DNA of 64,000 bases, taken from positions 1 to 64,000 of the forward strand of contig NZ_RJUF01000183.1 of NCBI RefSeq assembly GCF_024343775.1, read 5' to 3'. Of the stretch, positions 36,730 to 46,952 are shown piece by piece. Origin of the DNA: Lacihabitans soyangensis. GTDB taxonomy: Bacteria > Bacteroidota > Bacteroidia > Cytophagales > Spirosomataceae. The translations under genes were made by a program, and so were the position numbers. Below the pieces are notes generated by a model. That model was not told the origin of the DNA. It was given only the letters and a program-made list of their open reading frames with translations, and searched no databases. Within the stretch, counting starts at the first letter, position 1; the number at the start of each line of letters is the position of its first letter.

Positions 36730-38187
36730 ATGGAAAAAAGTATTTGGCGGAAAAAGCCGATGCACGCTTATGAGGCTGATATGAAGAAATCAGAGCTTAA
36801 GCGAGTACTCACTAAATGGGGATTGACATCTCTCGGTATTGGAGCCATTATAGGAGGTGGAATCTTTACACTAACCGGTATTGCTGCACACAACTTCGCT
36901 GGGCCTGCCTTGGCAGTCTCATTTGTTATAGCGGCCATAGGTTGCACATTTGCTTCCCTTTGTTATAGTGAATTCGCATCAATATTACCTGTGGAGGGTT
37001 CTGCTTATGCGTATTCTTACGGAACAGTAGGTGAGTTTTTTGCATGGATTATCGGCTGGAATCTGATTTTAGAGTACATGATGGGAGCAACCACGGTTGC
37101 AGTGGCTTGGTCAGGTTATCTTGAAAAGTTCCTGCATTTGTTTGGTATAGAACTTCCGGCTTATCTTATGAATGATCCTTTCACGGCTGGTGAAAAACTT
37201 GGCCTAGATGGTCCAACCCCCGCCTTCAACATAGCAGCATTTTTTATAACATGGATAGTAACTTCTGTTTTAGTTAGAGGGATTCAAGAATCATCTAAAA
37301 CAAACAATATTATAGTTGTTGTAAAGCTTAGTGTGGTAATTTTTGTGATTTTGGTTGGTGCTTTTTACGTAAAAGTAGAAAACTGGACGCCATTCATTCC
37401 TGATACCGTAACCGCAGCTGATGGTACCACAACCTTTGGATGGGATGGTGTTATTACTGCTGCCACTATCGTGTTTTTTGCTTATATAGGCTTTGATGCA
37501 GTTTCTACGCAGGCTGGTGAAGCAATTAACCCACGTAAAGATGTACCTTTTGCTATTGTAGCCTCTTTGATTATCTGTACGGTTTTATACATTCTTGTGT
37601 CGTTGGTTCTTACGGGTATGGTAAGATATGATACACTTGATTTGAAAGCTCCTGTGGCTTCTGCCTTTGCTGATGCTGGACTTCCTTGGGCTGTGTTTAT
37701 CATTACGTTGGCCGCGGTTGCAGGTTTAACTTCTGTAATGTTGGTGATGTTATTGGGCCAAACTCGTATCTTTTTGGGTATGGCAAAGGACGGCCTATTG
37801 CCTAGTTTTTTCAAAGAGATTCACCCGAAATTCAAGACACCATGGAAAAGCACTTTATTGGTAGGTTTGATAGTTTCAATAGTTGCGGCAGTTACACCTA
37901 TAGACAAGGTTTCCGAAATGTGTTCTGCTGGAACCTTGCTCGCTTTTGCGATGATTTCTGGTGCAGTGCTTTTATTGAGATACCAAAGGCCAGACTTAGA
38001 GAGACCGTACAAGGCTCCTTTAATATGGTTTGTAGCTCCTATGGGAGTTTTATTTAATTTGTTTTTGATGTCTCGTTTACGTATAGATACTTGGTACGCT
38101 TTCCTGATTTGGAGCAGTTTGGGAATTATTGTTTACTTCTTGTACAGCCGTAATAAAAGTAATCTTAACGAAATGGAAAAGGATTGA
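36730..38187 (+). CDS. APC-superfamily amino acid permease
   Basis: About 485 residues with 12 membrane helices. TM1 holds the substrate loop GLTSLGIGAIIGGGIFTLTG and TM6 the FFAYIGFDAVSTQAGEA segment, both diagnostic for the cationic amino-acid/YfnA-type branch. The start at ATG 36730 avoids a cysteine-rich leader from an upstream in-frame codon. Substrate: amino acids, specificity unknown. A terminator follows at 38221. Confidence 0.9.
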   Translation: MEKSIWRKKPMHAYEADMKKSELKRVLTKWGLTSLGIGAIIGGGIFTLTGIAAHNFAGPALAVSFVIAAIGCTFASLCYSEFASILPVEGSAYAYSYGTVGEFFAWIIGWNLILEYMMGATTVAVAWSGYLEKFLHLFGIELPAYLMNDPFTAGEKLGLDGPTPAFNIAAFFITWIVTSVLVRGIQESSKTNNIIVVVKLSVVIFVILVGAFYVKVENWTPFIPDTVTAADGTTTFGWDGVITAATIVFFAYIGFDAVSTQAGEAINPRKDVPFAIVASLIICTVLYILVSLVLTGMVRYDTLDLKAPVASAFADAGLPWAVFIITLAAVAGLTSVMLVMLLGQTRIFLGMAKDGLLPSFFKEIHPKFKTPWKSTLLVGLIVSIVAAVTPIDKVSEMCSAGTLLAFAMISGAVLLLRYQRPDLERPYKAPLIWFVAPMGVLFNLFLMSRLRIDTWYAFLIWSSLGIIVYFLYSRNKSNLNEMEKD

Positions 38188-38220
38188 GGATTTGTATAAA
38201 ATCTTTATCGTTAAACAGAA

Positions 38221-38247
38221 AAAGAAGGTTTTCGCCTTCTTTTTTTG
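38221..38247 (+). terminator. Terminator of the permease gene
   Basis: AAAGAAGG (38221-38228) pairs with CCTTCTTT (38235-38242) around TTTTCG, followed by T residues. Confidence 0.85.
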
Positions 38248-38280
38248 TTTTAAAAGACTGATTGCCAATTTTTAAGAGCT

Positions 38281-38304
38281 ATTATTTTTCAACAGAAAAA
38301 TAAT
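38281..38304 (+). repeat. Perfect AT-rich inverted repeat upstream of kup
   Basis: ATTATTTTTC and GAAAAATAAT form a perfect 10-bp stem with AACA loop. It lies 33 bp before TACATTTG (38337-38344), a -7-type element, so it could be an operator rather than a leader hairpin. Confidence 0.5.
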
Positions 38305-38365
38305 TTGGAAAATAATCGTAATACAAATATTCGTCTTACATTTGCACACTTTTTCAAAAAGACCT

Positions 38366-40306
38366 ATGTCAAAAGAACACCACGAAACAAATAAACTAAG
38401 CCTCGGGGGCTTATTAGTAACTTTAGGAATAATCTTTGGGGATATCGGAACCTCTCCATTATATGTGATGCAAGCCATTATAGGTAAGGAGGTTATAGAT
38501 GAAGAGCTTGTCTTTGGATCCCTTTCGCTTATTTTTTGGACATTGACTTTACAAACTACACTGAAGTATGTAATACTTATCTTAAGAGCAGATAACAGAG
38601 GAGAGGGAGGCATTTTTGCCTTGTATGCTTTGGTAAGAAGACATGCTAAATGGTTGACCGTGCCAGCCATTATTGGTGGAGCGGCACTTTTGGCAGATGG
38701 CATCATTACCCCACCTATTTCAGTTTCTTCGGCCATTGAAGGTTTACAAATTAAATACCCAGAAATAGAAACCATTCCAATCGTCATAGGTATTCTTACA
38801 GTGCTGTTTCTTATTCAATCGCTAGGAACCAATGTTGTAGGTAGAGCATTTGGGCCTATTATGTTGATATGGTTTTCTATGTTGGCCATTTTGGGTATTT
38901 CTCAAGTAATTCACAATCCATCAATATTTAGGGCTATAAATCCTTATTATGCTTACAAACTTTTGTTTTTTCATAAAGAAGGCTTTTGGCTTTTGGGCTC
39001 CGTATTTTTATGTACCACTGGAGCAGAGGCACTTTACTCTGACTTAGGACATTGCGGTCGTCAAAACATTCGTGTCAGCTGGGTATTTGTAAAAATCACC
39101 TTGTTATTAAATTATTTTGGACAAGGAGCTTGGGCAATCTCACAACATGGAACACATCTAGACGGTAGAAAGCCATTTTACGAAATAGTACCGGAATGGT
39201 TCCTATTACCTGCGATTCTTATAGCCACTGCAGCGGCTATTATAGCCAGTCAGGCCTTAATAACAGGTTCTTACACTTTGATTTCGGAGGGGATACGTCT
39301 TTCATTTTGGCCTAAAGTTAGACTTAATTATCCTTCAGACAAGAAAGGACAATTATATATTCCTTCTATCAACTGGTTTCTATTGGCGGGTTGTATTGGT
39401 ATTGTTTTATATTTCAAAGAATCTTCCAACATGGAGGCGGCCTATGGCTTGGCCATTACACTTACCATGATGATGACCACCATTTTGGCAGTGGTTTACC
39501 TTTATACGCACAAGTTTAACAAAATTTGGGTTGGTTTATTTTTAGTTGTCTATTTGGCAATTGAACTCAGCTTCTTGGCGGCCAATTTGCTCAAATTTAC
39601 ACATGGAGGTTGGGTTTCACTACTCATAGCCACGCTTATCGGAGGGGTAATGATAGTTTGGTACAGATCAAGTAAAATCAAGAATAGGCTTACAGAATAC
39701 GTTAAACTTGAAAAATACATTCCTGGCCTGAAAGAGTTAAGCGAGGATGTCAGCATTCCGAAATATGCTACGCATTTGATTTTTATGTCAAATGCTAATA
39801 GAGTTACTGATATTGAATCAAAGGTAATGTATTCGATCTTGGAAAAACGACCCAAACGAGCCGATATCTTTTGGTTTGTACATGTTGACACTACTGATGA
39901 GCCATATACTCGCAAATACAAAGTGGATGTTATAGCCAAGGACGATATTATCAAAGTTAACTTCAAACTCGGATTTAGAGTTGAACAAAGAATAAACCTT
40001 TATTTCAAGAAGGTTGTGGAGGATTTGGTAAAGTCTGGTGAGGTAGATATAACCAGTCGTTATGAGTCTTTGAGCAAACAAAATGTTATTGGAGACTTTA
40101 GGTTTGTGGTTTTGGAAAAGTACCTGTCTTATGACAACAAACTGCCGTTTTTTGAAAAATTGGTAATGGAGACGTATTTCTTTATTAAGCAGTTTACAAC
40201 CCCGGAACACAAGTGGTTTGGTTTGGATGCTAGCAACGTAAAGGTGGAGAAAGTGCCGTTGGTAATCAGGCCAAATACAGAGATAAATCTGGAAAGAATA
40301 ATGTAA
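38366..40306 (+). CDS. kup: Kup-type potassium transporter
   Basis: Roughly 646-residue K+ uptake permease. The N-terminus carries GGLLVTLGIIFGDIGTSPLY, the family hallmark, followed by DNRGEGGIFALYAL and about 12 membrane helices to residue 430, then a cytosolic C-terminal domain. I use ATG 38366 rather than the TTG at 38342, because the latter is part of the -7 promoter element. Alone between terminators, so probably monocistronic. Confidence 0.94.
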   Translation: MSKEHHETNKLSLGGLLVTLGIIFGDIGTSPLYVMQAIIGKEVIDEELVFGSLSLIFWTLTLQTTLKYVILILRADNRGEGGIFALYALVRRHAKWLTVPAIIGGAALLADGIITPPISVSSAIEGLQIKYPEIETIPIVIGILTVLFLIQSLGTNVVGRAFGPIMLIWFSMLAILGISQVIHNPSIFRAINPYYAYKLLFFHKEGFWLLGSVFLCTTGAEALYSDLGHCGRQNIRVSWVFVKITLLLNYFGQGAWAISQHGTHLDGRKPFYEIVPEWFLLPAILIATAAAIIASQALITGSYTLISEGIRLSFWPKVRLNYPSDKKGQLYIPSINWFLLAGCIGIVLYFKESSNMEAAYGLAITLTMMMTTILAVVYLYTHKFNKIWVGLFLVVYLAIELSFLAANLLKFTHGGWVSLLIATLIGGVMIVWYRSSKIKNRLTEYVKLEKYIPGLKELSEDVSIPKYATHLIFMSNANRVTDIESKVMYSILEKRPKRADIFWFVHVDTTDEPYTRKYKVDVIAKDDIIKVNFKLGFRVEQRINLYFKKVVEDLVKSGEVDITSRYESLSKQNVIGDFRFVVLEKYLSYDNKLPFFEKLVMETYFFIKQFTTPEHKWFGLDASNVKVEKVPLVIRPNTEINLERIM

Positions 40307-40310
40307 TTGA

Positions 40311-40347
40311 AAAGCCCTTGAAAAATGATTTTCAAGGGCTTTTTTTT
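40311..40347 (+). terminator. Terminator of kup
   Basis: A 14-bp stem (40311-40324 with 40329-40342, GCCCTTGAAAA arms) with loop ATGA and an immediate T run. It also faces the convergent fucosidase gene. Confidence 0.9.
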
Positions 40348-40359
40348 GAGCTGAGAAGT

Positions 40360-41799
40360 TTAAAAGGCTTTTAATTCACTTAGGATAACTTCTGCTTTTG
40401 CATCTGTTATTCTTAATCGTATTTTACTTGCCTTAGTAGTAGAAATTTTAATTATTCGTTTGTAGCCAATTGTCGTCTCTCTGGCTACATTTTTCCATTT
40501 TCCGTTCTCAAATATATCTACCTCAAAACCCTTAACCCTCTGTCCAAGAGCAATGTATTCCGACACCTCAACGAAGTTGACTGTTTCGATTTTGTCTAAA
40601 TCTACCTCAATTTCGCAATTGTTTTTTGAAGCCGCCCAGAAGGTTTTATTGTCTCCATCTGTAAGATTTTGTGCTTTTTGTTTCTTGTTGAATGCGTAAG
40701 TAGCCTTTACTTTTTTATGTAGGGCTAGATTGTTTGCAAACCTTTCATTCAATAATTTTCTCCATTCCAAAAGGTTTTTGACGTCTATTTCATGAATTTG
40801 CCCACGTCTGTCAGGCGGAATATTAAGCAATAGATTGGATCCTCTACCTACTGATGTCATGTAAATATCAAACAATTGCTCAGGCGTTTTTACTTTGGCA
40901 TCCTCTTCGGCATGATAAAACCAGCCTGGTCGGATGCTCACGTCAACTTCCGCTGGCACCCAGTCTTTGCCATTTTCGTGACCTGTATTCAATAGTTCTT
41001 CTATTCCAGCTTTTCCAGCATACAGCGTATCTCTACTGATGGTGTTCCAATTGGTGCGGCCAGCTATTCCTCGTTCATTTCCTACCCAACGAATTTCCGG
41101 ACCCGCATCTGAAAAAAACAAGATTTTTGGCTCTAAACCTCGAACCAGTTCTATGGTTTTTGGCCAATCGTAGAAAGTTTTTCCATTTATTTTTCTCATT
41201 TCCTTGCTACCACCATAGTATCCGTCTCCGCCGTTGGCTCCGTCAAACCACATTTCGAAAATGGGTCCATAGGCTGCAAAAAGCTCTTTCAGTTGATTTC
41301 TATAATACTCTACATAAGAAGGACTTCCGTAGTCGGCTCGGTTTCTATCCCATGGCGAAAGGTATACGCCAAACTTCAAACCATATTTTTTACAAGCTTC
41401 TGAAACCTCTTTTACGATGTCGCCTTTTCCGTTTTTGTATGGACTGGCGGCTATAGAGTGATTGGTATATTTACTTGGCCAAAGCACAAAGCCATCGTGG
41501 TGTTTGCAGGTGAGAATCACTGCCTTCAGGCCGGCATCTTTGATGGTTTTTACCCATTGGTCTGTATTCATGTCAGTTGGGTTGACAATCGATGGGCTTT
41601 CATCGCCATAACCCCATTCTTTACCCGTAAAAGTATTGGTTGTGAAATGGATAAATGCGTAAGTTTCGAGCTCATGCCAAGCCAATTGGTCTTTCGTTGG
41701 AACTACAGTTAATGGTTTTGGAGAGGTTATTTTGGAAGTTTTACAAGCTGTAAAACCAAAGGCTATTGCAAAAAAAGCAAAGAGTTTGATTAGTCTCAT
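40360..41799 (-). CDS. Alpha-L-fucosidase, GH29, with C-terminal F5/8-type domain
   Basis: 479-residue lipoprotein (lipobox FTAC, C19), so probably on the outer membrane or in the periplasm. The GH29 domain (about 35-345) has LTCKHHDGFVLWPSK and the nucleophile aspartate in FEMWFDGANGG. Residues about 360-479 (NLALHKKVKATYA, LTDGDNKTFWAA) look like an F5/8 type C / CBM32-like sugar-binding domain. It removes fucose from glycans; linkage is not inferable. It stands with GH25 and GH20 genes but on separate units. Confidence 0.9.
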   Translation of the reverse strand: MRLIKLFAFFAIAFGFTACKTSKITSPKPLTVVPTKDQLAWHELETYAFIHFTTNTFTGKEWGYGDESPSIVNPTDMNTDQWVKTIKDAGLKAVILTCKHHDGFVLWPSKYTNHSIAASPYKNGKGDIVKEVSEACKKYGLKFGVYLSPWDRNRADYGSPSYVEYYRNQLKELFAAYGPIFEMWFDGANGGDGYYGGSKEMRKINGKTFYDWPKTIELVRGLEPKILFFSDAGPEIRWVGNERGIAGRTNWNTISRDTLYAGKAGIEELLNTGHENGKDWVPAEVDVSIRPGWFYHAEEDAKVKTPEQLFDIYMTSVGRGSNLLLNIPPDRRGQIHEIDVKNLLEWRKLLNERFANNLALHKKVKATYAFNKKQKAQNLTDGDNKTFWAASKNNCEIEVDLDKIETVNFVEVSEYIALGQRVKGFEVDIFENGKWKNVARETTIGYKRIIKISTTKASKIRLRITDAKAEVILSELKAF

Positions 41800-41896
41800 T
41801 TGATATTTAATAAAATATTTTATAAATTATAAAAATAGGGGTTATTGGGCATATAAAGAAAAAATACGTTTATTTTGATTCGTAAATCACTAAAAA

Positions 41897-43651
41897 ATGG
41901 CAAAATTCTTTTCTTTAGAAAACTTAAGGTCTGTTCTGGGTTCATTTATTACGGCTACCGGGAGATTTCCTGTTACCCTGCTTTGCAGTTTGGCAGGAAC
42001 AGTGTTTTTTGTAATGATGGCAACTGACGATGCTCATAGCAAGGAAATAGAAAAGTTGGCTACCACATTTTTATTGTTTTTGCCATTGTTTTTTAGTGGA
42101 GAGGTTTTTGAAGAAAGGAAAATTACACCGCGGTTTACGGTGGTTGGCTTGTCAGTTTTGGCGTTTCTACTATTTTATTTCTTCGGCTCTCCTGCACCCG
42201 CTGATATTTTTTACAATAAATCGTACATGATTAAATATGGTGTTTTGGTCATAGTATTTCATTTATTGGTTTCTGTTGCTCCTTATATTTTCAAAAATAA
42301 CCCTTCTGGTTTTTGGCAATACAACAAAACGTTGTTTATCAATATATTAACGGCTTTCTTGTATAGTGGTACACTAAGTGCCGGTTTGGTTTTAGCGTTC
42401 TCAGGAATTCAGAATCTTTTCGAATTAAATTTGAGTAATGACTGGTATGTTTATATTTGGTTTGGGGTTAACGGTTTTTTCAATACACTCATTTTCACTT
42501 CTAAGCTGCCAAGTATAGACAAGATAGATGCTGAAACCGAATTTCCGATTGGATTAAAGTATTTTACACAATATGTTCTGCTACCATTGGTGGCCATATA
42601 TTTGGGTATTTTGGTTGCCTATGAGGCCAAAATTGCCTTGCAATGGTCTTTGCCCAAAGGCTGGGTGAGTATCATGGTGTTGGCCAGTGCCATTTTTGGT
42701 ATTTTGGCGTTTTTGCTCATTTATCCGCTTAAAGAAGCCAATAGGTGGATTCAGACTTATACCAAACTTTACTACTGGATTTTATTGCCTTTGGTGGCTT
42801 TGATGATGGTAGCTATTTATGTCAGAATTTCGCAGTATGGACTAACTGAACCGAGGTATTTTGTTGCACTTTTGGCAGTTTGGTTGCTTGGGGTAGGTTT
42901 ATATTTTTCGATTTCAAAGGTAGATAACATTAAAATCATTCCGCTTTCGCTATTGTTGGTTGGTCTGTTTGGTATTTATGCCCCTTTTAATGCTTTTCAA
43001 AGTTCAAGAATAAACCAAGAAGGCAGGTTGGAGAAGGTTTTGAATAAATATAAAGTTTTGAAAGGGGGTAAAATAGTTGTGCCGGCTAATTTGAAATTAG
43101 ATAGCGTGAATCAGGACAGAGTTTTTGCGGCTTTAGAATATCTTTCTGAAAATCAGCCGGAAAGATTGGAAAAGTATTTAAGTAAAAAACAATTTGATGA
43201 GTTGATTGCTGAAAAAAATGAATATAATCGTAGTCAGCTAGTAATCAAGCTGACGGGATTTCCTCAGAAAAAGACTTTTGACTTACATAAATTCTTTAGT
43301 GTTAAAAATAGTGAGTTTTTGGTTTTGGATAAAGCAGATTTTCTTATTAGCCCGAATGAGTTTCGGGAAGAAGTAGATGTGGTCAAAATTGGAAATGATA
43401 CTTTCGATTGGGATTTGAAACAAAATCAACTTAATGTAAATATTAATTCAAAAGAAAAAATTGGCTTTGATTTAAATGAATTGACGAAATTAAACGCAAG
43501 TGATTTGCCTATTTCTGATCTAACGTTTCTGAAAGATAGTGAGAAATATAAAATGAAGCTTTACGTGGAAAGTGGAAACTCAAGAAATGGAGCCTTGGAG
43601 AATGTGAAGTGGAAACTATTACTGACTAAGAAATTATCAATTAGTGACTAA
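41897..43651 (+). CDS. DUF4153 membrane protein
   Basis: 584 residues: about ten membrane helices in the first 370 residues, then a soluble C-terminal domain with strand-rich repeats (IKIGNDTFDWDLKQNQLNV-like). The membrane part matches the DUF4153 family. Function is unknown. The C-terminal 200 residues probably face the periplasm. Confidence 0.75.
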   Translation: MAKFFSLENLRSVLGSFITATGRFPVTLLCSLAGTVFFVMMATDDAHSKEIEKLATTFLLFLPLFFSGEVFEERKITPRFTVVGLSVLAFLLFYFFGSPAPADIFYNKSYMIKYGVLVIVFHLLVSVAPYIFKNNPSGFWQYNKTLFINILTAFLYSGTLSAGLVLAFSGIQNLFELNLSNDWYVYIWFGVNGFFNTLIFTSKLPSIDKIDAETEFPIGLKYFTQYVLLPLVAIYLGILVAYEAKIALQWSLPKGWVSIMVLASAIFGILAFLLIYPLKEANRWIQTYTKLYYWILLPLVALMMVAIYVRISQYGLTEPRYFVALLAVWLLGVGLYFSISKVDNIKIIPLSLLLVGLFGIYAPFNAFQSSRINQEGRLEKVLNKYKVLKGGKIVVPANLKLDSVNQDRVFAALEYLSENQPERLEKYLSKKQFDELIAEKNEYNRSQLVIKLTGFPQKKTFDLHKFFSVKNSEFLVLDKADFLISPNEFREEVDVVKIGNDTFDWDLKQNQLNVNINSKEKIGFDLNELTKLNASDLPISDLTFLKDSEKYKMKLYVESGNSRNGALENVKWKLLLTKKLSISD

Positions 43652-43706
43652 TTTTTTTATTTTCGATTTGAAAAATCGAAATACTTAAATTTTGATTTTT
43701 GACATT

Positions 43707-44096
43707 ATGTCTAACCCACTCTACAAAAAACTCGGACTGAAAGACGGTCAAAAAGTGATTTTGACTAATATTCCTGAAAACTATTTTGATTTATTGATAG
43801 AAGTGCCAGAGGTTGAGGAGGCCGAAGGAAACGAACAGGCAGATTTTGTGCATATTTTTGAAAGTAGTTTGTCTGCATTGGAAAAATCTTTTGCTGAAGT
43901 ATTTCAAAGGCTCGCCCAAAAAGGTATGATTTGGGTCTCTTGGCCTAAGAAAACTGCTAAGGTTCCAACCGATTTAGACTATCACTCAGCTAAATCTGTT
44001 GCTGTTAAACATGGCATGGTTGACGTCAAAATAAGTGCTATTGACGATACTTGGACGGCATGTAAATATTTGGTGCCACTCAAAAATCGCAAGTAA
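43707..44096 (+). CDS. DUF3052 protein
   Basis: About 129 residues, cytosolic. NPLYKKLGLKDGQKVILTN and WVSWPKKTAKVPTDLDY are typical of DUF3052, a SAM-methyltransferase-like remnant family. The start at ATG 43707 is preferred to an in-frame TTG 15 bp earlier. Stop codons of this gene and of the convergent lysozyme gene are adjacent. Confidence 0.8.
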   Translation: MSNPLYKKLGLKDGQKVILTNIPENYFDLLIEVPEVEEAEGNEQADFVHIFESSLSALEKSFAEVFQRLAQKGMIWVSWPKKTAKVPTDLDYHSAKSVAVKHGMVDVKISAIDDTWTACKYLVPLKNRK

Positions 44097-44849
44097 TTAT
44101 TTTCTGGAAACAGATTCAACTTCGATATCTAGTTCGAAATCCTCGTTTCCAAGTTTCATGCTTTCAAATTCTTCTTCGGGTCCCACAAATGCATTGATAT
44201 CTACATGTCCTGATATACCTGAAACTCTTCCTTTTTCAGTATACTGCCAAAATTTGAGATTTGGGCTTTTTACCAATGAATGGATATTGCCAGAATTATA
44301 ATCAGCCAGCCAAAGTGAGTAGTTCTTGAAATGACCTTTGATGTATTTGTTATAGATTGAAGTATTGGTGTAAATAATCGGACGAATACCGTAGTGTTTC
44401 TCCACAATTTGCAGCCATTTCATAAGGCCTTTTCTTACGGTTATAACGTTGGCATTGGGGCTGTCTTTTTCAAAGTCTAGCACGGGAGCCAGGTCTCCAT
44501 CACGTAGTTTTACATTATTGATAAAGTTTTTGGCTTGGTCAGCAGCTCCTCTCGTAGGATGGTAGAAATGGTATGCCCCACGAACGATGCCTGCGTCTGA
44601 GCATTCTCTCCAATAAGAATGGAATCTGGTGTCTTCATGCGTGGCCCCTTCGGTTGCTTTTAAGAAACAAAAACTTACTTTGAACTCATTATGTTCAGCT
44701 ATTTTGTCCCAATCCACATATCTTTGGTGATGCGACACGTCAATACCATGTATGCTGTATCGTTTGGTAATGTGCTTGTGGCTCGGAGCAAAATTGAGTG
44801 AAAGAATATTCAAAAATAATGTGAATACAACCGTAAAGTTTAAGAACAT
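44097..44849 (-). CDS. GH25-family lysozyme
   Basis: 250 residues with a signal peptide (about 1-20). The GH25 TIM-barrel motifs appear in order: GIDVSHHQRYVDW, FLKATEGATHED, GAYHFYHP, the catalytic acids in APVLDFEKDS, then IYTNTSIYN and FWQYTEKGRVSG. Hydrolyses the glycan strands of peptidoglycan. A C-terminal acidic tail (DFELDIEVE) follows the domain. Confidence 0.92.
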   Translation of the reverse strand: MFLNFTVVFTLFLNILSLNFAPSHKHITKRYSIHGIDVSHHQRYVDWDKIAEHNEFKVSFCFLKATEGATHEDTRFHSYWRECSDAGIVRGAYHFYHPTRGAADQAKNFINNVKLRDGDLAPVLDFEKDSPNANVITVRKGLMKWLQIVEKHYGIRPIIYTNTSIYNKYIKGHFKNYSLWLADYNSGNIHSLVKSPNLKFWQYTEKGRVSGISGHVDINAFVGPEEEFESMKLGNEDFELDIEVESVSRK

Positions 44850-44980
44850 GTGTCTGAAAAAGTTTGATTATTAACCAACACTTTAGAGCAATTATTGTGC
44901 CGTTTACTCAGTTTTATGCGTGTTAATTCCCCGAACTTTCTTCTTTTATTTTTTTTCTTTAAAAATTACAATTTCGCTAT

Positions 44981-45022
44981 AAAACAAAAATGAGCCAATG
45001 CATATTGACTCATTTTTGTTTT
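44981..45022 (-). terminator. Terminator of the GH20 gene
   Basis: A 14-bp perfect stem (44981-44994 with 45009-45022, arms including AAAATGAG and CTCATTTT) with a further inner CAAT/ATTG pairing. T-rich on both sides, so it may act in both directions. Confidence 0.85.
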
Positions 45023-45053
45023 TTTATGAACAAATAAAAACTTCAGAAATTCC

Positions 45054-46952
45054 TTATTTTGCTCTTTTGGCTAACTCCGCATAGGGTATAATAAGTTCTC
45101 TGCCAAGTGCTTGTCCGTTTCTGTAAGTTTGAGTTCTTAGGCTCAAGAAACCTTTTGGTACTTCGAAAGCCCCTTTGTATTTATTCGCAAAATTTACAGG
45201 ATAGGTATTGTCTATGCTGTAATAGATTTCGGTATTTGGAACATTGTTGGTAAGTTCCACCATTATTTTTTCACCATCTTTTTTTACCTTAACAATGGGC
45301 TCATATACGGCTTTTGAAATATTGGTTTTGGCAGCATCAAATCTGTAGAAATGTGATTCGACTCTATTCACAAAACTGCTCCAGTTTTTGGCTTCCTTAG
45401 GACTCCAGAGCGTTTCTATGGTAGAAAATGCTCGTGGATATGTCATGTAGTAAGCGAACTGAAGGTTTGGAATCATTTCAGTCCATAGATTGGCCTGTCC
45501 TCCAAGAATATATTTTGGATCTACTCCTTCTGGTACAGGTTCAAATTCGAAGGTTTTTTCAAGTAAGAGTTCGGCATAAATAGGGTTTTCTACACTTTTG
45601 TCGCCTTGCATATAGTCTATGTATGCGTATGTAGTAGGAGTCATTACTACCGGAACGCCCATTTTAGCAGCTTCTATTCCTCCTTTCATCCCTCTCCAGC
45701 TCATCACAGCGGCACCCGGAGCTAGACCACCTTCAAGTATTTCGTCCCACCCGATAAGTTTTTTTCCTTTGCTGCTTACTATTTTCTCAACTCGCTTAAC
45801 AAAATAGCTTTGTAGTTCATGCGTGTCTTTTATGTTATTTTTTTTCATGAAAGCCTGTACATTGGCATCTCTTTCCCAATATCCATGATAGCTTTCGTCT
45901 CCTCCCATGTGTATGTACTGGCCTGGGAAAAGTGCGGCCACTTCGGTCATTACTTTGTTTACAAATTCGTAAACTTTTTCGTCGGCAGGGTTGAGGGTGT
46001 TCTCAATGAGCATCTCGAAAGTGCCGTTGGCGTACCATTCGGCAAACTTAGCACCAGGATTTACAAAGGTTGGTTTTTTCAAAGTTGATAGCTCAGGATA
46101 AGCTGCCAAAGCCGCCATGCTATGTCCTGGAATATCAATTTCGGGTACAATAGTTATATTTCTTTCAGCGGCATATTTTACGACATCCTTTATTTGTTCT
46201 TGGGTATAAAATCCACCATAGGTAGCTTTTTCACCTTCTTTTGGTTGCGGTCGGTCTTCGCCGAATTTTCCGTAACGTTCTACTCTCCAAGCTCCAATTT
46301 CTGTAAATTTTGGTAATGATTTTATTTCTATTCTCCAGCCTTCGTCGTCTGTTAAGTGCCAGTGGAAAACGTTGAATTTGTACTGAGCCATTTTGTCGAT
46401 GTAATCTTTGACAGCATCAACGCCAAAGAAATGGCGGCTATCGTCAAACATCAAACCTCTCCAGCCAAATCGTGGATAATCCTTTATTTTGCAACCCATC
46501 AACATACCTAAACCCATTGGTCGGTCTTTTGATTCAAATTCACGGGGTAGCATTTGTCTCAATGTTTGTAAGCCATTGAATATTCCAGCGTTGGCATTTG
46601 CAAAAATTTCTACGGTATTGTCTTTTACTTCAAGCGTGTAACCTTCGGTTCCCAGCACGGCATCTTTGGTTTTAAGCAAATCCAAGATGATTACCTTATT
46701 GGCACGGTCAGGATTTGGTACCGCTTTGATGTTGAGGTTTAGCCCTGCATTTTTGAGAAAAGCTTGAAAGTTTTCCGTCATTTTCTTGAGTTCAGGGTTG
46801 TTGGCTTTTAGATCAATACTGGTTTGATTATCAAGCATAAACATTCCCTCTTTGCTTTCGAAGCTCACCGGAGCGGGTATAATGGTGTGTTGAGCTTTGG
46901 CATACATAGCTCCAAAACACATAAAGATTATCAGCAGATGTTTTTTCATCAA
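45054..46952 (-). CDS. Beta-N-acetylhexosaminidase, GH20
   Basis: 632 residues with a signal peptide (to about 20). GH20b domain (about 25-155) then the catalytic TIM barrel: VFHWHLTDDEGWR, the catalytic D352-E353 in HMGGDESYHG, and WDEILEGGLAPGAAVMSWRG. A small beta domain (about 540-625) is typical of long Bacteroidota members. Removes terminal GlcNAc or GalNAc from glycans or chitobiose. Own promoter upstream within 46953-47274, terminator at 44981. Confidence 0.93.
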   Translation of the reverse strand: MMKKHLLIIFMCFGAMYAKAQHTIIPAPVSFESKEGMFMLDNQTSIDLKANNPELKKMTENFQAFLKNAGLNLNIKAVPNPDRANKVIILDLLKTKDAVLGTEGYTLEVKDNTVEIFANANAGIFNGLQTLRQMLPREFESKDRPMGLGMLMGCKIKDYPRFGWRGLMFDDSRHFFGVDAVKDYIDKMAQYKFNVFHWHLTDDEGWRIEIKSLPKFTEIGAWRVERYGKFGEDRPQPKEGEKATYGGFYTQEQIKDVVKYAAERNITIVPEIDIPGHSMAALAAYPELSTLKKPTFVNPGAKFAEWYANGTFEMLIENTLNPADEKVYEFVNKVMTEVAALFPGQYIHMGGDESYHGYWERDANVQAFMKKNNIKDTHELQSYFVKRVEKIVSSKGKKLIGWDEILEGGLAPGAAVMSWRGMKGGIEAAKMGVPVVMTPTTYAYIDYMQGDKSVENPIYAELLLEKTFEFEPVPEGVDPKYILGGQANLWTEMIPNLQFAYYMTYPRAFSTIETLWSPKEAKNWSSFVNRVESHFYRFDAAKTNISKAVYEPIVKVKKDGEKIMVELTNNVPNTEIYYSIDNTYPVNFANKYKGAFEVPKGFLSLRTQTYRNGQALGRELIIPYAELAKRAK